NCBI RefSeq assembly: GCF_026914185.1
Contig: NC_070560.1
Coordinates: 7,741,501 to 7,805,500 of the forward strand
Length of the DNA: 64,000 nt
From: Puccinia triticina
Lineage: Eukaryota > Basidiomycota > Pucciniomycetes > Pucciniales > Pucciniaceae
Direction of reading: 5' to 3'
Shown here in pieces: positions 28,832 through 38,521 of this stretch. Below the pieces are notes generated by a model that did no database searches, was not told the origin of the DNA, and was given only the letters and a program-made list of their open reading frames with translations. How positions within the stretch are numbered: position 1 is the stretch's first letter; every line of letters begins with the position of its first letter. The position numbers were made by a program, and so were the translations under genes.

Positions 28832-31800
28832 TCATCTGAATCTCCTTGACCTGGTGTGCCTCTTCTCCGCCTCTGGGAATTTGATGTCGAAATCCTTGAG
28901 TAGCTGTTGACAGTGAGTGAGGTTGACTGCTGGTTCCCATGAGTTGTCCTCCGGCCCATATCCTTTCCACGCAATCAGATATTCCCGTTTCCCTCTCTTT
29001 CTCCGGCAATCCAAAATTTCCGCCACCTCCCACTCCTCTTCGCCCTCGATCACTACCGGTTCCGGCTCCTCCCTGGTGCGCCCGTTAATGGTGTCCTGAA
29101 GGTGTTTTTTGAGCACTGAAACATGAAATGTTGGGTGTATCCCTTTCATAGAGAGGGGAAGCGTCAGCTTATACACTGACTGCGAGATTTTAGCGCAAAT
29201 AGGGAATGGGCCTAGCCACCGGTGCCCTAGTTTGGGACTTGGCCTTGTAGTCGAGATATTTTTGCTATTGAGCCACACGTAGTCGCCCACATTCCACTCT
29301 GGAGTTGATCTGACATTCCGGTCGAATTGTTTTTTCATCGATTGTTGTGCTTCCTCCAATGATGCGGTTAACTCCTCTTGTACCGTTGCCAACGTCTTGA
29401 GCCTTCTTTCCACTGACGGTAAACACTGTTTGGAAGACGGTATCCCTCCTATTGTCACATCAAAGCCGTAATTTGCCTTAAAGGGAGAAATTCCTGTTGA
29501 TGCGTGTCTGTTGTTATTGTGAGAGAATTCGGCCAACGCAAGCAACGGTTCCCAATCGTCTTGATGGTAGCCGATAAAGTGCCTCAAGTATGTTTTGACA
29601 GATTTGTTGGCGATTTCTGATTGGCCGTCCATTCGAGGGTGATAAGTTGTCAAAGGCTGTAGTCGGATGCCTAATCTCTGACTGAGCTCCTTGGTGATTT
29701 GAGATACAAAAACGCTTCCCCTGTCGGACACTATAGACTTTGGTGTTCCATGGAGTTTCCAAACATACCGGAGCATAAGATCGGCTAAATCATCGGCAGT
29801 CGTGGACTTCTTACAAGGTATAAAATGGGCCATTTTTGTGAGACGGTCCACGACTGTGAGTATACTGTTGCTGCCGTTAGATTCAGGTAAGTCGGTAATG
29901 AGATCATAGGATATGTCCGTCCAAGGGCCCGCTGGTATCGGTAGCGGCTCTAGCGTTCCAAAAGGTTTCTGCGTCGACGACTTGACTCGTTGGCACGATT
30001 CGCATCCGTCAACATACCGGTTGACAAACTTCTTCTGTGACGGCCAATTGAAACATCGCCGTACCAACGCCAGTGTCCTGGCTCTCCCCGGATGCCCCGC
30101 CGTACGACAGTCATGACGGCTCTGCACGATTGCAGTCCTGATTGTCTTGTCTGCCGGGACTTCTATCAGACCTCTCTGGTAGAGTACGCCGTCCTTGAAG
30201 CACCACTCCTCTGTCCCACCCGATGTGTCCTGACACTGTCCAATCAACTGAATTAGTCTTTGGTCTTTTAGAGTGGCTTTGCGGATGGAATTTATCAACT
30301 CTACGTCCGTTGGAATTAATTCTCTGTTGTCCTCCTCATGCGTGACCCCCAGTACATCCACTTCGAACCACCGGTCCGCGTCTTGGAGGTCAATTGAGTC
30401 GTCAATGAAGCAGTCGTCCACCTCGACGTAGTCGGGCCCCATCTCTGCTATTGCAGTGAACGTCTCCGGAGTGATGTTTTCCGGCTTCAACAATTGGCCG
30501 AATGTGAGCTTCTCCTCCCCCGTAGGGGCTAGGTCCGGGCGTCTCGATAGTGCGTCAGGCTTAGCACTTTGGCGTCCTGGTCGAAAAACGATCTCGAAGT
30601 CGAAGTTGCCCAATGTTTCTGCCCATCGGACCTGGCGGCGAGTGAGGCTTTTAGTCGTCATAAAGCTTTCTAAATTTCGGTGATCCGTGTACACGATAGC
30701 TTTCAGTCGATTCGGATTTCCCTCTAAGTAGTGTCGCCACTCCTTAAACGCCGCCACAATAGCCAAAAGTTCTTTATCAAATATTTCGTAGTTCCTTTCA
30801 GCTTGTATGAGGGACCGAGAGAGGTACGCTACGGGATGCAATTTGTTGTCCTTATCACAGACTTGCGATAGTACTGCTCCTAGTGCGAAATCGGAGCAAT
30901 CGCACTCCAGCAGGAATGGTTTGTATGGGTCGGCTATTTTCAAGATTGGCGCCGTGGTAAAAGCGGTTTTCAACGTCTCAAACGCCTCCTGGCACCGTCC
31001 GTCCCACAAGAATCGTATGTCCGCGCGTGTTAAATCATGCAGAGGCCTGGTGATCTTGGAGAAATTGCCTATGAAACGTTGGTAGAAGTTGGCAAATCCT
31101 ATAAACCTTTGCAATTCGGTCACTGTCACTGGGGCTGGCCATTCGGACACCGCAGTCACTTTTGCCGGGTCCATGCGCACTCGGTTGCATGATATCAGTA
31201 GGCCTAAGTACTCGACCTCCGAGCGCGAGAATTCACACTTTTCCGGTTTGAGCCAAAGTTGATGTTTGCTGAGAGTATGTAAGACACTTCTAACCGCTGC
31301 CTCATGCTCCACGCCCTTCTGGGTGTAGATCATGATGTCGTCCAAGTACGCCGCAACGTCCTTCCCAATCCTTCCCAATAGAATATCTTGCATGAAGAAC
31401 TGAAAGAAGCCCGGCGCCCCTGTGGGCCCAAATGGCATTGTCAACGGCGCGAATTGTCCGGCCCGGCAAACAAACGCTAATTTTTCTTCGTCGCCTTCTG
31501 CCACCCGTAGATTACCGTAAGCGTTGCGTAGGTCTAGCTTAGTGAACTTGTCAGCGTCGAGCAAACTATCCACAAGGTCCATTGTAAGAGGTAGTGGATA
31601 CTTGTTTTTGACTGTCACTGCATTTAATTTGCGGTAGTCAAAACATGGCCTTAGGTTGCCATCTTTCTTCCCAGTGAATAGTACCGGTGCCGCCCAAGGG
31701 GAAGTTGTCCGTCTTATGGTGCCGCTTTCCAAGCCTTCTTTAATGAGTGTGTCGAGTGCTTCATTCTCGGCTGGGGATAGGGGGATGATTCTGCTGGTCT

Positions 31801-33133
31801 GTGGGAGCGTTCCTGGAAGTAACTCTACTCTGAAATCATACTTTCGACGGGGGGGTAGCCGCAGAGCATTCGACTTGCGAAACATATGCAAGTAGCTGTG
31901 GTAGCATTTGGGCACTAGCTCTTCTGCCGTCAATGCTGGTGTCGAGGATTTCGCCTCTGCCGCTAATCGAGCCGATGTGGACCACGAAGCCTTGGCCGCC
32001 CATACATCCGGCGCCGCTCCGCTGTTTGTCTGTGAGAATCCTAGAAAGTGTACCCGCTTGCCAGTTGTTCCTAATTGGTACAGTGGGTAATGAGGGATAG
32101 TGGAATCACATCGCGGGGGTGTAATCACGCACGAAACGTGCACCCCCTCGTCATTTAACCTAGCGGACCTCACGGGCTCCTCCCCGTCTCTTGAGGTGTT
32201 TGGCGGTGTAGACGAAACCTGTGCGGTTGCAATGCTGTCTTCCACTGAGCCTAGTGTGGCGCCCGCGGTGCAATCCAGGTGGTCTGGCTGTGGTAGTTCT
32301 AAAAGGAGATCCTGTTTGCCAGTTGTCCCTACCACATCTGATGAAAGAGAATGGAAATCGGGCTCACATTGCGGGGGCGTTATCACACTAAAAGTGTGCA
32401 CCCCCTCGTCAATTGTCCTCGCTTTCCCCACTACAGGCTCCTCCCCGTCCTGCGAGGATTTTTTCGGACAAGACGACACCGCGTCAGCGGTGGCAACCCC
32501 TGATGAATCCGTCCGGAACCGGCGTCCACGCCAGTCGATAAGGTGTCCATGCTTCTTGATCCACGGCATGCCGAGGATGCCGTCATAGGAGTCTTTGAGT
32601 TTGGTTACTATGAAAGTTGAATGCGTTGGGTCATTGTCGAGAATTAGGTCTATTTCGCGGGATGAAAGACTTTGGGACCCGTCGAATCCGGTGATAGTCC
32701 GCTCAATCCCTGCGGGTCTAGTGGTGAGGCCCAGCCTCTTGGTGAATGATTCACTCAAGACATCGTGAGTGGCTCCTGAGTCAATAAGAAATGTAGCGTG
32801 TGGGGCGGTTGTGGCACTGGGATGGTGTAGAGGAAGAAAGGAGAGGCATACGAAAAGCCTTGGATCGATTGCATGGGGTACTACAAATCTACAAGCTCCA
32901 ATCTGAGAAACTACATCCACCCTACCGCTCGGGGGAGGCACAACCTTCACACCCGAGCGTCGCCATTTTTTGATCCCTCCGCCCTCCCCACCTCCTCGGT
33001 CGTCCTCCCTTTCTCCGATAATCGTCGTACTTTGTCCTCCAACTCCGCAATCCTGGCCGCTGCCTTGCCTTTCCCCTTTGGTCTCAACGGGCACTCCCTC
33101 GCGATGTGGCCTTGGTCGCCGCATCGAAAACAC
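28832..33133 (-). CDS. Ty3 pol polyprotein with chromodomain
   Basis: 1433 codons. Order: protease LIDSGATHDVLS (about residue 115); a spacer with two repeated modules; RT with TSPWAAPVLFTGKKDGNLRP, LDLRNAYGNLRV, FGPTGAPGFFQ and catalytic YLDDIMIYTQ (about 596). RNase H follows (LLECDCSDFALGAVLSQ, YTDHRNL). The integrase has the HHCC finger (HDCRTAGHPGRARTL..CESC) and a DDE core (SYDLITDLP, VSDRGSVF, PRMDGQSE). Last comes the GPF-like YVWLNSKNI segment and a chromodomain (EEEWEVAEILDCR .. YLIAWKGYGPEDNSWEP, about 1355-1410). The frame overlaps gag by 187 bp in the -1 phase, so expression probably needs a -1 frameshift. The upstream part of the frame may not be translated from its first ATG. 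Confidence 0.95.
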   Translation of the reverse strand: MFSMRRPRPHREGVPVETKGERQGSGQDCGVGGQSTTIIGEREDDRGGGEGGGIKKWRRSGVKVVPPPSGRVDVVSQIGACRFVVPHAIDPRLFVCLSFLPLHHPSATTAPHATFLIDSGATHDVLSESFTKRLGLTTRPAGIERTITGFDGSQSLSSREIDLILDNDPTHSTFIVTKLKDSYDGILGMPWIKKHGHLIDWRGRRFRTDSSGVATADAVSSCPKKSSQDGEEPVVGKARTIDEGVHTFSVITPPQCEPDFHSLSSDVVGTTGKQDLLLELPQPDHLDCTAGATLGSVEDSIATAQVSSTPPNTSRDGEEPVRSARLNDEGVHVSCVITPPRCDSTIPHYPLYQLGTTGKRVHFLGFSQTNSGAAPDVWAAKASWSTSARLAAEAKSSTPALTAEELVPKCYHSYLHMFRKSNALRLPPRRKYDFRVELLPGTLPQTSRIIPLSPAENEALDTLIKEGLESGTIRRTTSPWAAPVLFTGKKDGNLRPCFDYRKLNAVTVKNKYPLPLTMDLVDSLLDADKFTKLDLRNAYGNLRVAEGDEEKLAFVCRAGQFAPLTMPFGPTGAPGFFQFFMQDILLGRIGKDVAAYLDDIMIYTQKGVEHEAAVRSVLHTLSKHQLWLKPEKCEFSRSEVEYLGLLISCNRVRMDPAKVTAVSEWPAPVTVTELQRFIGFANFYQRFIGNFSKITRPLHDLTRADIRFLWDGRCQEAFETLKTAFTTAPILKIADPYKPFLLECDCSDFALGAVLSQVCDKDNKLHPVAYLSRSLIQAERNYEIFDKELLAIVAAFKEWRHYLEGNPNRLKAIVYTDHRNLESFMTTKSLTRRQVRWAETLGNFDFEIVFRPGRQSAKPDALSRRPDLAPTGEEKLTFGQLLKPENITPETFTAIAEMGPDYVEVDDCFIDDSIDLQDADRWFEVDVLGVTHEEDNRELIPTDVELINSIRKATLKDQRLIQLIGQCQDTSGGTEEWCFKDGVLYQRGLIEVPADKTIRTAIVQSRHDCRTAGHPGRARTLALVRRCFNWPSQKKFVNRYVDGCESCQRVKSSTQKPFGTLEPLPIPAGPWTDISYDLITDLPESNGSNSILTVVDRLTKMAHFIPCKKSTTADDLADLMLRYVWKLHGTPKSIVSDRGSVFVSQITKELSQRLGIRLQPLTTYHPRMDGQSEIANKSVKTYLRHFIGYHQDDWEPLLALAEFSHNNNRHASTGISPFKANYGFDVTIGGIPSSKQCLPSVERRLKTLATVQEELTASLEEAQQSMKKQFDRNVRSTPEWNVGDYVWLNSKNISTTRPSPKLGHRWLGPFPICAKISQSVYKLTLPLSMKGIHPTFHVSVLKKHLQDTINGRTREEPEPVVIEGEEEWEVAEILDCRRKRGKREYLIAWKGYGPEDNSWEPAVNLTHCQQLLKDFDIKFPEAEKRHTRSRRFR

Positions 33134-33960
33134 AATCCCGCTCTCATCATGTCAGTCTTCTCCTTGACTGACAGGTGTCCTTTCATCGCCGACTTCATCG
33201 CCGAGAGGTCCATGGCATTTGGGTCCGGCGTGGGGGTAGCATCGATGGGAGCGGAATCAGTGCCGTTGATTTCGTTGTTGATCTTCAATGCGAGGTTGGC
33301 GAGGTCGGAGAGCGCCGTGAATTGGGCCCTCGCGATAACTAAGGCGAGCCAAACATCCTTCTTGAGTCCTTGCTGGTATTGGCTCATGAGGGTCGCGGTC
33401 TCCCATCCTGTATCCGGGGCATACTGGTTGAACTGGAAGGTGTAGTGGGCGACCGATTTGGTCTGTTTGAGCTGGCGAAGCGCCTTCTCCGCGCGTGGTT
33501 GTTGTTCGGTGTCGTAGTACATCATTTGAAAGGCGGTGGAGAATTCGACGTACGAGATTGGCTGACCCGCGAATAACTTTGCCGTGTAGGGTTGTGCCCA
33601 GGTGCTAGCTTGGCCGGTCAAGTAGGAGATGGAAAAGATAACCTTGCTGCGGTCGTCCGGGAACAAGCGAGGGTTGGATATGACATAGAGGCCGATCTGA
33701 GTCACGTAGACCTTGGCCTTGGCGCCCCTCGTGCCATCAAACTTATCCGGAACGCCTATCTTTGGTCCTTTCGCCGGGACTTCGACCAGGTTCTGATTAG
33801 CGGGTTGTTCAGGGATCACTGGAACAACGACCGGGGCGACCATTCCAGCTCGAGCCGCCGCCAATTCTGCCTCAGCTCGTTGACGAAGGCCGCGTTCTTC
33901 CTGAATTGTTGTTGACAATTCGTCCAGCCGGGCTCGGAGTGCCGCCATTTCGTCGGCCAT
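32947..33960 (-). CDS. Ty3 gag with zinc knuckle
   Basis: 337 codons. An N-terminal coiled coil (ALRARLDELSTTIQEERGL) is followed by a gag capsid-like core (PDKFDGTRGAKAKVYVTQIG, YLTGQASTWAQPY, QTKSVAHYTFQFNQYAPDTGW). The zinc knuckle CFRCGDQGHIAREC lies near residue 277, with a basic tail. It is the first ORF of the element on the minus strand. Confidence 0.93.
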   Translation of the reverse strand: MADEMAALRARLDELSTTIQEERGLRQRAEAELAAARAGMVAPVVVPVIPEQPANQNLVEVPAKGPKIGVPDKFDGTRGAKAKVYVTQIGLYVISNPRLFPDDRSKVIFSISYLTGQASTWAQPYTAKLFAGQPISYVEFSTAFQMMYYDTEQQPRAEKALRQLKQTKSVAHYTFQFNQYAPDTGWETATLMSQYQQGLKKDVWLALVIARAQFTALSDLANLALKINNEINGTDSAPIDATPTPDPNAMDLSAMKSAMKGHLSVKEKTDMMRAGLCFRCGDQGHIARECPLRPKGKGKAAARIAELEDKVRRLSEKGRTTEEVGRAEGSKNGDARV

Positions 33961-34125
33961 GTCAGTGTAAGGATGTGGGGTTTTCTGTTGTCGATCTGTT
34001 TGGTCTTTGTTTCTGTGTCAGTTTGTAGTTCAGTGTTCTGGTTCGTTTGCCCGGTTCTGTTGGTGTTCTGGTTCTGTTCTGGTGTTTGGTTCTGGCCTCG
34101 TTCCCCGTATGGTGGTCTAGCAATA

Positions 34126-34336
34126 TGTAAGGGTCAGGTTCTGGGGGGGGGGGGGGGGGAAGGAGACGGGTTCTGGGTCTTCAGTCTGGGTTTCTAGCTA
34201 TGAGATAAATTGCTAGATGGGGAGAGTATAGAGATCTCCCCCCGGCTCCTCTTTATGATGAGGAGCTGTGACATGTATGTGTAGCTACAAGACATGTCTA
34301 GGGATAGGCTATGGCGCGCGGGCGCGGCTCATAACA
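34126..34336 (-). repeat. 5' LTR, Ty3 element 1
   Basis: 211 bp with a G17 run, otherwise identical to 28538-28744. Confidence 0.95.
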
Positions 34337-34400
34337 CTTAGCACGTAAGTCCCTCCTTCGGAGGTCGCTGCGCTCCCCCGAGGAGGGAAATTAGCTAAGT
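34337..34400 (-). repeat. Hairpin element copy 14, split by the Ty3 element
   Basis: With the Ty3 element and one CTTAG removed, the flanks read GTCAACTTAG + CACGTAAGTCCCTCC. This matches the family tail AACTTAACACAAGTCCCTCC. The body continues CTTCGGAGG..CCCCGAGGAGGG to about 34387. The first 9 bases of the copy are therefore at 28529-28537. Confidence 0.7.
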
Positions 34401-34780
34401 TACACCACAGGTGCAACAAAATATTTTGAAAACCAGTTTGATTGGTTTTCAGAATATTTTTTTTAATTGAGTCCAGACGTCCTGAAGAACGAGTCGGACT
34501 AACCATTTTCAGATATTTTCAAAATATTTCTGGAACCACCTGAGGTGGTTTTAAAAAGATTTTGGAAACCATTTTGGTTTGAAAAGTATTTCCAGAACCA
34601 TTTGAAATGGTTTTTGAAACCATTTGGATGCTCCTTCTCTCACGGCACGGTTGTTGGGACCTTTTTGGCAACGGAATTTGTCCACAAACCAGATTCAGAC
34701 CAATTTGGTTCTGACAACCACTATCCAATCAATTTGGTTTTGACAACCATCCCAAAAACTTTTGGTGCACCCGTGGTGTA
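34401..34780. mobile_element. Putative MITE (TACACCAC ends)
   Basis: 380 bp with inverted ends TACACCACAGGTGCAACAAAA / TACACCACGGGTGCACCAAAA. The interior repeats ACCANTTTGGTTTT and AACCATTT words in both orientations. No target-site duplication was identified. Confidence 0.6.
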
Positions 34781-34856
34781 GAGATCAAACAGACTGGGGA
34801 AGATGTGTGGACTGCTACATCGAATGCCTTTGGTTTGTTTGACGGTTGCTTGGGTT

Positions 34857-35311
34857 CTTGCAGTTCATCATTTTTTTATCTCAGTCTTGCCTTCTTGTTT
34901 CAGTTAAGGTGTTCAAAGTTGAAATCATAAAATTTTCATTACATAAAATCATAAAATCATAAAACTTTCAAATGATGATTTTATATGTACCATTTTAGAA
35001 ATGTTGCTCTAATTTGAGTGTTTGGGTGTACATATTTTTTCACCTCAGAATTTTATGATTTTATGGTGTTATGATTTTATGAATGTCAACTTTGAACACC
35101 CTAAGTTTAAGTTCATCATTTTTCTCTATCTACCCTCGAAACATACTCCTAGTTACACCCGGCGATCCTTACAATTTTTAGATTTCTCTTCAGCCATTTC
35201 AAAGGTTTTTTTTCTGATTCTATTTTCTTTTCCCTCCGGCTTTTGTTTTCCGCTGAATTATTTATTCTTATCATTATTGTTGCTAGGCTTGATTTAAAAC
35301 AAATGAAAAAT
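34857..35311 (+). repeat. Dispersed repeat, copy B, interrupted by a MITE
   Basis: Same sequence as 15306-15559 (CTTGCAGTTCATC to AAACAAATGAAAAA), interrupted after CTTCTTGTTTCAGT by the MITE at 34908-35101. Copy A serves as the empty site. Confidence 0.75.
34908..35101. mobile_element. MITE, TSD TAA
   Basis: 194 bp with inverted ends GGTGTTCAAAGTTGA / GGGTGTTCAAAGTTGA, flanked by TAA (34905-34907, 35102-35104). The interior is rich in CATAAAATCATAAAA. A 3-bp TAA duplication suggests PIF/Harbinger. Confidence 0.75.
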
Positions 35312-36007
35312 AAAATAAAATTCTGAACTGTGGCTTTCTCACCAACGGTGCCCCTTGTTGTCTGGCTACATATTGCATGCAGTGATGCCCCGGAACCTCA
35401 ATAACAACTGTTGCACCCCGCGTCGGCTCGGCGTCAGCCCCGAACTTCAGTTCTGGCCGACTCTGCCAACCAGCGTAACGTTGGAATCGAGGAAGAAGTC
35501 CTCCGAGAGGGAGACACCAGCCAACTACAAAAAAGTGGGATCCACGCCAAATTTCGCCGCATACTCCCACCGCCCCACAGAAGAGGGACTTCTACTTCGA
35601 AGTCAACCTGCGGTCCGTGTATGAAAGTTTGTGGTGCACTTAACCGAGTGCACATATCGGAGTCTTGACCCGCGAAATTAGGAATTTGAAGTGTTCAAAT
35701 GATCCAAGTATATAGACAGAAGCTGTTAACAATTCATGTTTTCCTTGATGTGTGAGCAGGGAAGATTCAACTTGAGATCCCCCCAGCATCCGTCTGTCCA
35801 CGTGTCTGCTTGACTTGGTTACTCCACACAGAGCGCAGGTGGGTTGGCCAGCTTGGTCTTTATATATGCTGAAAAAGACCATGGTTCTCACCCTCGACAT
35901 AGCTGAGGCAACAAGCAGCATCACTTCGTCCTACTCTGCAAACAGTCCTCGAGACCACTGTTCAATCCCTGATAATAACAGTCCTGTTGCCTGAAAGTTA
36001 AATTGAC
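35312..36007. other. Upstream region of the secreted-protein gene
   Basis: No other exon recognised. A TATA-like element is present at 35861. Confidence 0.45.
35861..35867 (+). promoter_or_regulatory. TATA-like box
   Basis: TATATAT, 141 bp upstream of the ATG of the small secreted protein; position plausible for a strong fungal promoter with a short leader. Not tested. Confidence 0.4.
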
Positions 36008-36241
36008 ATGAAGTGTTTGACATTGGCTACGGTCCTCGCATTAGCTGCGCTGGTCCCATCCTCAAACGCAGCCCTCCAATTCCTCGCCGGTCCCACCAAG
36101 GACTGGTGCCGCGGTCAACCTGACGACACTGTGCAAGCAGGGACTGACATCATCAATGGTGTGTGCGCGCGCTGCCGTGAGTTGAAATACAGATGTGGCA
36201 GATATTGCCCAGCCTATGTTGCTAGTGATGATGAATCATGA
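36008..36241 (+). CDS. Small secreted cysteine-containing protein (candidate effector)
   Basis: Single-exon frame of 77 codons. Residues 1-21 form a textbook signal peptide: Lys2, a hydrophobic core LTLATVLALAALV, and a small-residue cleavage site SSNA before ALQF. The mature peptide of about 56 residues has five cysteines (DWC, GVCARC, YRC, RYC), a basic middle and an acidic end (DDES). No known domain was recognised. Rust fungi secrete many such proteins at the host interface, so effector candidacy is an inference from size, signal and cysteines. A TATA-like box lies upstream. The gene sits among MITEs with no other gene within 7 kb on either side that I can support. Confidence 0.6.
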   Translation: MKCLTLATVLALAALVPSSNAALQFLAGPTKDWCRGQPDDTVQAGTDIINGVCARCRELKYRCGRYCPAYVASDDES

Positions 36242-38521
36242 ATAATCATGTTGCCAGTGCACAGAAAGAAAACTGAAGGAAAAAAAAAAAAATCCACAAA
36301 AAAATATGAAAACACAAGCAAAGAACACTGAGTAAATAAGAAAATGAGAAAACCAGAAAAAAAGAGGAAAAATCCTGAAAATTCAAAAAAGGAAGAAGAA
36401 AAAAAAAACACAAAGTGGTCACTTATCAGTGCTAACAAACCTGGGACCCATATGCACCACCACCCAATCAACACTAGCTGCCGCGGGGCCTCTGGCCAAC
36501 CTCCCCTTTTGCTCAAGCTTCCTGTACCACGGGGGGGGTTCAAATTTTAGGGATGCATTCAATTTTACATAATAGCTTGAGACCCTGGAGGGGGTTAGTA
36601 AGTGTATCTAACTCACACTGGAAGCTCACTGATTACTTGGAACCATCCATTGTAGAAGTATACAAGGAATTTTGTGTTGCACATTTCACTGATCTAGGTC
36701 TGATGTAGATTAACTGCAATGTCTTATTTTTTATTTCCCCCTTGCAGAACTGCCACCCCTCCCAATAGAGAAAAACTGTTTGGACCTGGGTACTAGGTCT
36801 TTTTTTGCCCAAAGCAGGGACCAAGTACTGCACCCGGCACTGCTGTGGTGATTTATATGGACAGGTGTGGTAGATTGTCCACTTGATGATAGCGCGGGCG
36901 GGAATGCAAAAGCATCTGAGGTCAGAGTGCACTTTGATGACATAAGCACTGAGGATTATGTCAGAAAAGAATGTTAAGAAAGCTTATGGAAAGTTGCGCG
37001 TGGACAGAATGCACGGATTGGAAGTACGCGGAATTTGGATCAGAGTTTGGACCGGAGTGGATGGGCGGGGGTGGACCAAACTTGGGGACTGATAGCAGTA
37101 GGTGAGACAGGACAGGCAAAGTGGGTGGAGCTGGTGAGGCTAGGCAGAGGACGTGGGAGGTCAGGCGTCGGAGAGGAGTGGAGCCTGGGACAATGACAGG
37201 CGGAAAATTGGGTGGAGATGACGGACTAGTGTGGGAAAGTGTCAGATCTGCGGAATCGGGTGGGAACAGAGATGTGTGTGGAGGGAAGGAAGGGGTTGGA
37301 GTTTTATGGTTTCTCTTCTCTTTTCCTTTTCATTATCTTACTTACTACTCATAACTGTACTTACAACTTACAACGTACAAGATTACTAGAGTTCATGGCG
37401 GCTTCGCCGCTGCAATCTCAGGGCTCTCTCCTCACATTACACAAAAACCTTTCCAGGTGCAACCACACCAAAATGACTGCAGTGAAGAAAAATTGAAATC
37501 TTCATTACAAAGATTCAATAGTCCAATATTCTCAGGGTTAAGCCCCTGTCCAAATTTTTCCAGTATAATCTTCTTTTTTCAAAAATACATAAACTACCAC
37601 TTATCATATTGGAGACTCTTATTTTAAGGCCTTCATCAATTTTCACCCAGGACTGATTTCAAGGACACAGATAATTTCCCTTGCCCAATATTGAGGATTT
37701 GACTTTTGCTTTTAGCATCAATAGCTGGCAGCTAAGCTGTACTAACAGGTCTCAACCTTCAATCCCCAACAGTTCAATCACCTGTGCAAAATCTTCCCAA
37801 GCCACAATTTATCCTCTATGCTTGCTGCATCTCCAACTCAAATTTCAAAGTCAGTTGAGTTTGTCATTTATATCATTCCACAGCAAGTTCTTTTTGTGAA
37901 TTACCTGTTGAATCTTAAAACTACCCAGATAATAATACCTTCAGAGGATTAATAGTATACAAAAGAATGAAAGAGTAAAGAGATGAGGAAAAAGGCACGA
38001 CACAGAGAGAGAGGAAGCGGAAAATCATAGGAGACCAAAGAAGGAGAAAAGGGGCATTATCAAAGGAATAGAAATCACTCTTGTCTTATGTTTAGTCATC
38101 ATGAGCAAAAAGAAAAAAGAAACCAAGCAGAAAAACTGAAAGAAAGAAAAGAGAATACAAGCTGTAGACATTTTTACTTTGACTTGGTCTACTTCTAGTG
38201 CCTTCTTGATATCCTTTCACAAATAAATAACTCAAGATAATCAAGGGGCAAAAAAACAGGCTTGGATAACAAAATGATCTCTGCGCGCTGCTGCGACAAT
38301 GATATATGGCTAGGTTTCAAAATGCTTCCTGGGGTCTCTTTTTGAGGATTTCCCCCTCTCCCAATAACTTGTTTTGTCTGCTTGGGATTGGCTGGTTTTC
38401 AAGTCAGCTGGTCAAGACATGCAAGACCTTAAACAAGTGGCCATCATTTTTTCACTTGTCTTTGATTTCGAGTCCTTTGACTCGTTGCAAGATAGTCATG
38501 GGTTGCTGGTCCATGGATTTG
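36242..38521. other. Intergenic, no gene recognised
   Basis: A-rich from 36270 to 36410. A short open stretch near 36856-36972 has protein-like composition (VHFDDISTEDYV) but no start or splice support. Pyrimidine-rich near 37310. Nothing callable. Confidence 0.4.

Larger units (their letters stand above)
28538..34336 (-). mobile_element. Ty3-type chromovirus LTR retrotransposon, intact
   Basis: LTRs 28538-28744 and 34126-34336 (TGTAAGGG..CATAACA as read on +) are identical except for a poly(G) run of 13 versus 17. The element is flanked by CTTAG (28533-28537, 34337-34341). Transcription is on the minus strand: gag, then pol with protease, RT, RNase H, integrase and a C-terminal chromodomain. 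A purine-rich GTTAAAGGCGGGAT lies at the inner edge of the minus-strand 3' LTR. Both ORFs are open. Identical LTRs mean a very recent insertion. No TGG-starting tRNA primer site is evident next to the 5' LTR. Confidence 0.96.

Noticed and set aside
28538..34336. tRNA primer site of the usual TGG type for the Ty3 element
   Set aside because: No TGG-starting sequence follows the 5' LTR on the minus strand; self-priming or a different tRNA region is possible but not shown.
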